This document shows, one piece after another, positions 55,396 through 64,000 of a stretch of DNA of 64,000 bases; position 1 is the first letter of the stretch, and every line of letters begins with the position of its first letter. Both the position numbers and the translations under genes were made by a program. The notes beneath the pieces were generated by a model. That model had not been told where the DNA came from and ran no database searches. It saw nothing but the letters and a program-made list of their open reading frames with translations. Source of the stretch: Aplectana chamaeleonis (taxonomy: Eukaryota > Nematoda > Chromadorea > Rhabditida > Cosmocercidae); the NCBI GenBank assembly GCA_029168955.1, contig JAPDOI010000291.1, forward strand, positions 496,001-560,000, written 5' to 3'.

Positions 55396-57408
55396 GGGAC
55401 ATGTTTCATTGCTGTGTTTTCGGAAAATAATGCTCTGACTGAAATATAATACTGAATTTTATGTGGTTTCATACTGGTTAGGGTTCCAGCCCCTGAAAAA
55501 TGTAGATCGATAATCGGCCTGGACGGGAAACTGTGGAGTTTGATAAGAAGCGACCTGGCGTGTAGGTAAATTGACTGGCATGCGAGGGGTGGAGGGCCAG
55601 GAACTACGGGGTAGCTCATACACCAATTCCCTAAAATTAGCCTATTTATTCATTATAATTCAGTGAATTCTGATATTATGGAAATTCTAGAAGGGTTCTG
55701 GAAAATGAGTTCTGAAGCCGGTCTTTTCACCAGAAATTCAATTTTAAATTTTCTACATTTTTTGTAGGAAAAATTCAAGGTTTTTGGAAATGTACCACAA
55801 TGCGGACTGGATTCTCTGCGTAAGCAGAAGCTAGAAAAATCTTTTCTCGCGATTGGAGCTCCAATAGTAGAAAATCTAGAAAGTGTTCAAGAACGAAATT
55901 CAAAACTGGTAATTGTATTGGGAGAGAAATTCAGTTTTTACATTTCTTTTTTTTGGGAGAGAAAAATGGAAAGTTTCATAGATTAACTAATTCTTGAAAC
56001 AATCTCTTGTGACGAGATTCATGGGATTCAAAGAAGGTTCTGGTATCAAGAACTAAAAAATTGTTCTAATAATGAAAATTCAACTTTAGAAATTTTTAAT
56101 TTTTCTTCATGGAAAGGAAAGAATACTAATTTTTGAATTCAGCATTTTTAAAATGAATGCTGATTAATATTATGCGCTCACTACATGAACAGTGAAACAT
56201 TCCTAGAACCTTTTCACACACTGAAAATGGAGAACTAAGAGAGTAAAATTCAGAATTTCAAATTTCGATTTTAATTTTTTAGGGAAAAAGATTAGAAGAG
56301 TTTTCCACGATTCCCACTAATTTTCCAAATAAATTCATATAATGAAGGAATTCAAAGGAATTCATAGCATGGGATCCAACGAGAAATCTGGAAAGAAATT
56401 CAGAAATTTTGTGGTCTCAGTGAAAATTTTCACTTTCTGATAATTTATTTATTTTTTTGAAAAGTAATCGGAAAAGGTCAAGAATTCTATATTTTTGAAA
56501 CAATTTCTGAACAAATTTATGCGCTATACACGAAAACATAGAACTCGAGGAGTATTTTCAGCATGAAAATTGAAATTGGTCACTTTATAAAAATATGAAT
56601 TTTTGAATAATTTTTTTTGAACTGTTCATTTTGGTGTATTTCCGTACACTCGCTGATTGTGGACATGATTTCTTCGTGTGAGGAGAAAAAACAAAGATTG
56701 CAAAGCGAATTCCTTACATGGTTGTTGAAATGCGCTCTGATACCTACCTTTTTGAATGTGAAATCAAATAATTAACCAAATTTCAAGGCGCGATTTCCGT
56801 TTACAACTTTTTAATACCTGAATTCTACTCAAAGTTTTGCAATTTATCTCAAAATAAGTCACTAATATAGAAGAACTTCGTGGTTTTTCCACATTAAAAA
56901 TCCAAAAATTGTTAGGAGAAATGACTTTTTTTATTATTTTTTATTAATTTTTTCTGCTGTCAAAATGTTTCAGAAGAAATACAGAGAATAATAAGTTGCA
57001 TATGAATGTTCTAAATACGAGTAGAAAACGTCAAGAAATCCACTTATAACAACACTTAAACGCCAGCCCCATTTGGACACGAGGGACATTGGATGGCTAC
57101 CGTAACCCAAAATCTTCCACTGAGTTCCATTTTGAAATTGTATACATTCAGTAGATCGCATTTTCGATGCTGATTCCGAATTTGGCTTCGCATTTTCCGG
57201 ATTGAACCACTTTGAAGCGAGTTATTCGAAAACGACGCCAAACGAAGCGCGCTCCGGCGATACTCTAGCGCGCCCAATGACCAAAAAAGATACGGGCGGT
57301 ATTGTAATGTACTGTTGCAGAGCGATTTAGGGTTATAAGGTGTACTAAATGAATAATATATGATTTTCCTAACCTATCTTTCTCTAACATTGTTGGCTTT
57401 CTGTGCAC

Positions 57409-57767
57409 CTATACTTGGGCCGAATCGAAAGGATCGAATCATCATCATCCGATTGAAAAATCGACTTTCGATTAAATCGACTAAGTCGGGACGACTATTA
57501 TCTGAAAAGTGGAGAATCCGGCTAAATCGTAAAGCTCGATCATTCGAAAAAGGGCGATTTTCGGATGAGTCGAGAAAGATAAGTCGAGAAGCTTCGATCA
57601 TTCGGAAAAAAATGTGTTTTTGTAGACTTTCATTCGAAAAAAGTCGATCATTCGAAAAGTTGAAATTTCGGCTAATCGGAAAAGTCGACCATTCGAAAAA
57701 GTCTAATTTTCGACTTATTCGAAAAGTGCCGATCATTCGAAAAAATTTCCAATTTGCCCAAGTATTA
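57409..57767. mobile_element. hAT-like inverted-repeat element with 8-bp duplication
   Basis: Ends CTATACTTGGGCCGAAT and AATTTGCCCAAGTATTA, flanked by CTGTGCAC (57401-57408) and CTGCGCAC (57768-57775), seven of eight matching. The interior has cattcgaaaaagggcgat and gaaaagtcgaccattcg units like the array at 12.2 kb but unamplified and diverged. Confidence 0.75.
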
Positions 57768-57870
57768 CTGCGCACTATTAATACTTCATTGCCTGGGAAA
57801 TCTCACTAGTTTTTTTGCGAACTGCATCTCGGACCTTGTGTTGGGTCGATCATCTATTGGACTTTTCAGA

Positions 57871-58390
57871 ATCTCGCAGGTACGCAAACAACCACTTCAT
57901 TTCAAAAAAGAAGCCAACTGGAGAAGCGAAAAGTTCAAGCGCACGCATGGAAGCGAACTAGAAGGTCAAGTTGAAGCCGCTCTCGATGTAACTAGATAGA
58001 AAGAATTTGGCCACGTGTTTTATTTGTGGAATGCGCTCACCTCCTACTGCTAGCGGAGAAATCATTTCGTGGCGCAGCTGCTCCAACCTCTATAAATGCA
58101 AAGCATGGGCTCACGATAACTGCTTTAGTGGAGTTGGCGGCCCTGCAGTCTATGCGACAGGGGCGTTTGGCGGGAGGAGGAAACACTCCCGCCTGCGGCC
58201 AAATGTAATCGTACATTTTCTGGATCCCTTCTGGCAGATTCAAATGCATCGCAGTGAATCCTGTCACAAAATTTCCAAATGCGGTTCACCTCCTGTGTCA
58301 ATCGAGAAAAAGGTTTCTCCCCAAGAAATTCAATGGGAAGCACTGATTTGTCTTGTTATTTTGTTGTTCAGCTATCTCTTTTATGACTAA
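57871..58390 (+). pseudogene. Frameshifted frame with a PHD-like zinc finger and C-terminal hydrophobic tail
   Basis: A frame from about 57871 (ISQVRKQPLHFKKEANWRSE to EAALDV) stops at 57997. One base away a second frame opens and reads KNLATCFICGMRSPPTAS, then WRSCSNLYKCKAWAHDNC, and ends in ALICLVILLFSYLFYD. The CxxC...CxxxxxC...HxxC spacing recalls PHD-type fingers at the ends of some nematode transposon proteins. One insertion explains the break. Whether it is a decayed transposase end or a host exon cannot be told. Confidence 0.4.
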
Positions 58391-59935
58391 GTAGGTTGTG
58401 TTATCGTAAATGTTATGTAATTGTTACTCCTAACTGTTGAATCTACGTTGTTAAAAGCCAAAAAGCTGCAATCAATAATTTTTCAAATGAAGCATAATGA
58501 AAGATCTAAAGTTCATCGCCTTACATCCCCTGCAGATCGACTTATATGCCCTCCTATCTAAAAAAAACTCTCGAAGAATATAAGAGGGCTGAAAAAAAAA
58601 CATATGCGGCTCGAAACACAGGCAAACTCTCTAAAAAACACTTTTCGCGGTTACCCGCTGCCTTTAGCCTTTATTAAGGAATCGCGCGTAAGGGGCGTGT
58701 CTTGTACTTGGATGCACACAACACAATTTGTTTCACGGTCAATCGTTTTGTGTTTTGTCTCCATGGCATTAGCCATCTAATGGTGCTGCTATGTGAAGTA
58801 ATATTACCACGAAATTATAAATAAATTCCACATTGAAAAAAAACTGTACCTCCAAAACCTGGCTTATGTACGTATGTGTAAGGCAAGGTTTCTGATGCTC
58901 TATACCATACTAAAGTTACATCAAGTTTTGCTAGGCCCATGCCGAGATATGTATATATGAACAATATCCGCGAAAAGCCATGTCTCTAGATTTGTGACCG
59001 CTACTGTAAATTATGAACCAATATTAAGCAATATTGAACGCAGATCTAAACGCAAACTGGTTCTTAGAACCAGCGAAAATACCTGAATGTTTGAAACTGG
59101 ATAATCGCCTCATTATTTAATGAATCAGGTGGTGTTCCTATTGACAAATAATGGCAAGGAGTATTTTCAAAACTTCATAGGTGGAGTTTTCGCAAAAACT
59201 TCTCGTCGAGCCGTAATTTGTAGTGCTGATCATGAATCTGATACCCGGTTTCTAATTCTCAAAAGCCGATGGATGGGCGGTAACCTTAAATGCATCGTGC
59301 GCGCTAAAAACACTTTCAGATTTATGTGTACAATCAAACGATTCGGGCTAGCTGACAACACCCACTAAACTTGAAACTCCGAAAATGCACCCCTTAGCCA
59401 CCTAAATATGCTGCGGGTCGATCGTCTAGCACTTCTGGGTCGCAACTCCTTTCATAGAATGCCGATGCGACCGCACTTAGCCCAAGCTATACAAAAACAT
59501 GAAAAAATAATATATGCTTTTCTGCGCGAACGCTGCCTATGAGAGGAATAACATTTCCTTCTGCAACATATCTATTTGCTCAATTATTTTTGTCGATTTC
59601 ATATGTTCATGAATAGTTTAGAAAGCTGATTTCTCATGATTGTTTCTTTGCCAGAGCTTGGCTAATGACAGCGCGGAAAACGACTTTTTCACGATTATTA
59701 AGACATCCTTAGATCAAAACAGGGAAACACAAAAACAAAAGGAAGACTTGAATTCGAAATTTTGGTCAAAATGCGGCTACAACAGCATCGCGTAGAGCTC
59801 AAACGCTCCGCTATAAGTGTAGGATGACGCGAAATTCCCATTATTATCGACTTGCTCACTGATTGCGACAAGGGCGAAGCCTGCTCAAAATCAAAAACAT
59901 TGGGCCAAAGCATAATGACTTTGTAAAGAATCAGC
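58391..59935. other. No gene; one dispersed-repeat fragment
   Basis: 59.28-59.36 kb (gcatcgtgcgcgctaaaaac) resembles 48.10 kb. A string gcgcgaacgctgcctatga near 59525 may be a worn element end. AT-rich otherwise. Confidence 0.4.
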
Positions 59936-60174
59936 TCACATTTGCTCATTCAGATCAAACACGAACTGGCGCTCGATGCTGCCGGTGCCAGCATCTGACA
60001 CAGTTGGTCGTCCAGTGATGACTTCGATATTTTCTGAGACGGAGCCTGAAGAAAAAAGCGTTAGATCTGAAGCAATTTAAAAAAAAAACCAAATCTTCAC
60101 ATAGCGAGCCAAGACACTCCAAACACACACTGAAAACCCGGGCAGAGTAACCTGGCAGAACTTTGGGCAAAAAC
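59936..60174 (-). CDS. Last two exons of a minus-strand host gene
   Basis: Read on the minus strand: exon 60174-60101 (after TATATCGTAG, end CTAT|GTGAAG) and terminal exon 60045-59936 (after TTTTCTTCAG, stop TGA). The intron is 55 nt and the phase fits. The product's end reads FLPKVLPGYSARVFSVCLEC, LGSLCSVSENIEVITGRP and TVSDAGTGSIERQFVFDL with a final NEQM. Codon choice and mixed composition support coding. A second frame of the terminal exon is also open but less convincing. Upstream exons would lie beyond the foldback at 60.3 kb. Family not recognised. Confidence 0.5.
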
Positions 60175-60299
60175 CTACGATATAAAATTAGTGAGCATGA
60201 TAACCATAACAGTGAATCTACAACTCAAGCCTATCCCAGGGTAAGGCGTGGCGCTGTAATTGGTTTGAGAAAGGTGCGGCTCCCTCGTCCAGCTTCGAA

Positions 60300-61840
60300 A
60301 TTTCCGTGGTGCCCAGCATAGGTTCGTTGGGGTGGAGACAGCGGCCCGGGAGGTGAAGGTTGTTCAGGATACCTGAGTGGGGAATGGTGAAGGTTCCGTA
60401 AAGGTTTGCAACTTCAAAATTTGACGTTTTCTTAATCGTCTTTTGCTTGCATTAAAAAATTTTTTTATTTTAATCATTAATTTTGAAACATTTTTTTTCG
60501 TTAGATGACCCTCCTTAGAAATTTACTATTCTTAATGAAATGATCTGCCTAGGTCATGAAAAATTTAACTTGAGCTGTCTTGGAGTCAACATTTCTCGGA
60601 AAATTTTTTCTAGCGATTTTTGAAGAACCACCTGCTCTTCGCTCATGACATTTTTGCCCTTTAAGATGGATCTTTAAACGGGGCAGTTTCCAAAATCTCC
60701 ATGAAATTTCGCGTCGAATAATTTTTTCAATTTGAGAAGAAAACGTTTCCAATCTCTCAGCCGATTTCAATTTATAAAATAACGTTTCTTTAACCAAAAG
60801 CAATAAGCTTTTCGTCCATTACTTTTTTATCCTAGAAGATAGCCTTTTGGTGAAGGTTGTTTTCGGAATCCGCATAAAATTCTGCATCGAATGGCGTTCT
60901 CAGTTTTAAAAAATACGTTACCCTCCTTCCAGCCGATTTCAGTTTGTAAGTGCATTTTTTCGCCTGAAATTATCGGTTTTTCGTCCATAACTTTTTTTTG
61001 CGCTTGAAGATAGACCTTTGGTCGAGTTTGTTATTAGAATCTCGATGGAATTCTGCGTCGACCAGTGTTTTCAGTTCGGAAATATATTTTCTCGATCCTT
61101 ATCCATTTTACGAAAAAAACCGTTTTTCGCTTATAACTCTTTAACCTTTGAAGATAGGGTTGTGATGAAGGTTGTTTTTTTTTAAATCTACGTAAAATTC
61201 TGCTTCGAATGATATAATGGGTTCCTAACTTTGCTTGCCCACATAAGCCAGTCATGCGGTGGAGCCGAGCTCCATAGTTATTTCCATAGGGTGCTCTCGC
61301 CTCTATGATTTAAATGAGAGACCCAGAGTCCTGCTGGAGCCAACAACGGGGATCGACTCCACCGACCTGGCTGGCTCATGGGCAAGCAAAGTTAGGAACC
61401 CGATACATCATGCGACGCAGAATTTTACGTAGATTTCAAAAAACAACCTTCAACACAACTCTATCTTCGACGGTTAAAAAGTTACAGGCGAAGAAAATGC
61501 ACTTTATAAACTGAAATCGGCTGGTGGAAGGGGAACGTATTTTTTGAAATTGAAAACGCTAGTCGATGCAAAATTTTATAAAGATTTCGAAAACAACCTT
61601 CACCAAAGGTCTATCTCTAAGCACAAAAAAGTTATTAACGAAAAACCGGCAGTGGCAGCCACCCAATTTTGAAAATGACTTCCATGAGTGTTGGGTGACT
61701 TTCATTCTTTTTCGGGGCGTTTCACCGGCTGTCACCAGTTTTTCCAATGGTCAAGGTTCCCCATTCACCTGCCCAGAGATGAAGGTTGGTGGAGTACATG
61801 GCTCCACCCAACGAAGCTATGGTGCCCAGGTGGATCGTGA
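60300..61840. mobile_element. Large foldback element, unequal arms
   Basis: Left arm to about 61255 and right arm from about 61370 mirror each other (cctaactttgcttgccca and tgggcaagcaaagttagg; cagcataggttcgttgggg and acccaacgaagctatggtg). The left arm also repeats itself two to three times with gattttcagtttgta/ttatcggtttttcgt motifs. A single arm occurs at 51.39 kb and fragments at 29.98 and 62.1 kb. Non-coding. Confidence 0.75.
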
Positions 61841-62780
61841 GGGTGACCTATAGACCAAACAATAGGCAAAATGTTAGGACTATTTCAAGCAGGCCGTTGT
61901 TCCAGAGCTCGATAGAGCTACGTCCCTCCGTCCTCTTGATGAACAAGACTTCAGACTGTCGAACTTTTTAAGTTGTCCTTAGGTGGAATTTTTGAGACAA
62001 TTTTGGGTGAGAAATACTTTTAAAAAGTTGTCCGTATTTCTCGTTCTACTTTACTTGTGTTTTGGCGTTTTAGACTAAACCCCATACCCTACTGCAGGGC
62101 TGTGCATGCAGTCTTTCACGGTGATTTCGAAACCAACCTTCACCACGCATCCATATCCAGCGGTTGGAAAGTTACAAGCAACATACTGATATTTCGGGAA
62201 TTGAAATCTGCTGAAGGATCGGGAATTTTTTGCTATCCTGGAAACACTATCCGATGGAGAGTGTCGAGGGAATTTGCAAAGCAACCTTTGATAGATGTCT
62301 GTCTCCAGAGGCAATTAAGGTACGAGAGGAAAAGTGGTAATTTTAAAATTTGGTTCGCAATATTTTAACAAGAATTATGGCTGCAGAGTCGCCTACCTTT
62401 TCAAAAAAATTGAGAATTTTTAAAATTGAGAAATCAAGCAAATTTCAAATGCAAACGAAAAGAAGTTAGGAAATCGTTTATTCTCGAAATCAGAGATTTG
62501 GAGGAAACTTTCACCTTTTTATATTTCAAAATCTTAAACAGCTTTCACCTCTCGGAGCCCTGTCTCCACCCTCAACAAGCCTAGTTTTATAGAGAGGAAC
62601 GCCTAAAACTCCGTTCAAAGTAACGCTTCACAAATATAGAGAGCAGATTCGACTTCTGCGTCAAAAAGCGGTTTTGCAAATGTACGAATACCCCCTTTGG
62701 AACGGCCAACTTATCCAAACCTCTTTCCTTGAAAGATTGAGCCTCAATCTATCGAACCGCTAATTTTTTTCTCCTAACAG
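61841..62780. other. Fragment of the same foldback family, otherwise nothing
   Basis: 62.09-62.36 kb (tttcgaaaccaaccttcacc, cggttggaaagttacaagc) resembles the arm of the element at 60.3 kb. No exon found. Confidence 0.4.
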
Positions 62781-62970
62781 TGCAGCCCTCCTTGGCTTCC
62801 ACTGAACTGTCTCTGGTAAAGCGACGTTTTCGAGTTCAAAAATTGGGCTAAACGTGGCACAGCTTTCGCACTTGATTAAGTCTAGAGCTTCTATCTTGTC
62901 TATTAACGTAGTTTCTATTCCTCGTCTGCAGACTTTAATTTCTTCTACTGTTCACAACAGTGTTTTTTGA
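62781..62970 (+). CDS. Possible last two exons of a small gene
   Basis: Exon 62781-62815 follows TCTCCTAACAG and ends TCTCTG|GTAAAG; exon 62932-62970 follows CTCGTCTGCAG and stops at TGA. Joined in phase they read QPSLASTELSL then TLISSTVHNSVF. Splice signals are good, but the exons are so short that chance is a real risk. Confidence 0.25.
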
Positions 62971-63598
62971 AACCCAACCTCAAACCTCCTTCGATATGGA
63001 AACACCTCATCACCGAAAAGCTGAAGAGTTTCCACATCGAACGAGGTTTAGGCTATGTGTGGGCCTATTCCTCATTATCAATTACGATTTACGAATTACG
63101 AGGAAATTAAAAAATGAAGATCTACGAATTACAAAATTCAGTTACGCACAACGCCGCCCTACTGAACAGAGTGTTTTATACTGGCGACCCAAAAATTTCA
63201 TGTCCCCTCCCCCCCAACTTTCAATTCTTCAGAAAGAAGTACCCTCCTTGTCCTGTGGGACCTTAGTCGCTTGACCCTGTTTGGAGATTTAGTGAACGAA
63301 TATTTTTTCGGGCCAATTTTGAAATTTATTCTGAATACCAACTTACTTAAATTTTTTACAAGCTTTTGTACCGGTGAATTATCAGGCTCAAGTTTTTAAA
63401 ACAAAAATTCTTATTTAACTTGAATGGAACACGAGAAGTATGTTTCCATACAAGGAATCACAAATAAAAAGCATACAATATATCTGTTGTCTCTCCGTCG
63501 CTAAAATTGCGGTAATAGTGTCCCGATACGAACTATGAATCGAATGGCAGGCTTCCTTTGTATGCAAGTCCACCAAACATCTAAAATTGAGAAAAATC

Positions 63599-63778
63599 AT
63601 GGAAGTACAGGCCAAAAAAGACGCTCAGACACTTGAGAAGTTGAACGTAGCGCAAGATTTCCTGCTACATACTATGGGGGCAAAAAGCTCCACTATCCTT
63701 CAAGCAATGACAACGGCGTCTTTCTGGGAGCCGAAAGCACTGGAAGACGTTCATCTAAACGTTGTAGAAGATGGATAA
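63599..63778 (+). CDS. Small open frame, 59 aa, unknown
   Basis: ATG in an aaaatcATGG context; reads MEVQAKKDAQTLEKLNVAQD, then FLLHTMGAKSSTILQAMTTA and on to a TAA. Amphipathic, helix-like, no membrane segment. The opposite strand is also open nearby, with an AATTTTAG acceptor-like string at about 63580, so the coding strand is not certain. It could be an exon or LINE debris. Confidence 0.35.
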   Translation: MEVQAKKDAQTLEKLNVAQDFLLHTMGAKSSTILQAMTTASFWEPKALEDVHLNVVEDG

Positions 63779-64000
63779 AGAAACAATTATGTGAAATAGG
63801 TTTTCTCCACAGACCTTCCGATCAACCAAGAAATAGCAAAAACCCAATTGTAGTTACATACTGACCGTAACTCCGCATCCGAGGCACATAGAGTGTGGTC
63901 ATTTGTCCGAAACGTTGGCTGTTAGTTACAAAGAAATTGCCATTTGAAAGTTTTGACGGTTTAGCTGACTGAATTTGCCACAAGAACCAAGCGAGGGGTC
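63779..64000. other. Window end, no feature seen
   Basis: Unassigned sequence. Confidence 0.4.

Larger units (their letters stand above)
52081..57302. mobile_element. Giant foldback element, 5.2 kb
   Basis: Left outer end ataccgcccgtatcttttgg is mirrored by ccaaaaaagatacgggcgg and tat at the right. Arms pair over roughly 52081-53915 and 55395-57302 (shared tgtccctcgtgtccaaatgg, caaccatgtaaggaattcgc, gagattgttcc and others), with indels. The unpaired middle holds an extra tandem copy and a 435-bp unique loop. No known transposase. Outer 25 bp are well kept. No target duplication is obvious. Confidence 0.85.

Overview
The window reads as a repeat-dense piece of a nematode nuclear genome, most likely from a strongylid or hookworm-like worm. 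Support for this is indirect: short introns of about 50-75 nt with nematode-style TTTCAG acceptors and GTGAGT/GTAAGT donors, no bacterial operons, one RTE-like and one CR1/Jockey-like LINE remnant, and many short inverted-repeat DNA elements. No homology search was possible, so the organism is an inference.

Layout. 1-2.5 kb: 3' part of an RTE-like LINE with two frameshifts and an (ATT)20 tail. 2.5-9.4 kb: hAT-like and TTAA-type MITEs, minisatellites, a (TG)n block and a foldback. 9.39-9.98 kb: the best host gene, three phase-consistent exons encoding 112 aa. 11.7-13.9 kb: a dispersed repeat split by a 1.6-kb inverted-repeat element filled with a 43-bp/about 340-bp higher-order tandem array. 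14-20 kb: foldbacks and TTAA-type MITEs, two of them sharing one TTAA. 20.2-20.5 kb: a possible small three-exon gene. 20.9-27.6 kb: more hAT-like and TTAA-type MITEs, with a second back-to-back pair. 28.2-29.4 kb: a GC-rich open frame and a 42-bp minisatellite. 30-33.7 kb: LINE endonuclease fragment, a foldback with about 235-bp arms, and (AT)n. 34-38 kb: nested MITEs and a dimeric 143-bp array ending in a palindrome. 38.3-40.2 kb: an intact non-autonomous hAT-like element with a perfect 8-bp duplication, followed by a host terminal exon. 44-47.2 kb: a minus-strand LINE whose YADD box is lost. 49.8-51.3 kb: a multi-exon host gene. 52.1-57.3 kb: a 5.2-kb palindrome. 57.4-64 kb: another inverted-repeat element, a zinc-finger pseudogene, the 3' end of a minus-strand host gene, a second large foldback and small candidate exons.

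The strongest mechanistic story is the inverted-repeat element set. At least twelve copies end in AGGCAG...CTGCCT and sit between TTAA or near-TTAA tetramers. They nest in other elements and sit end to end while sharing one target site, and one can be compared with an unoccupied relative in this window. A separate set with TATACTTG ends and 8-bp duplications (hAT-like) has had its interior expanded into a hierarchical tandem array, giving a local route from MITE to satellite. No element encodes a visible transposase, so all must be mobilised in trans or be dead. Host exon calls rest on splice sites and phase only; no product could be named.
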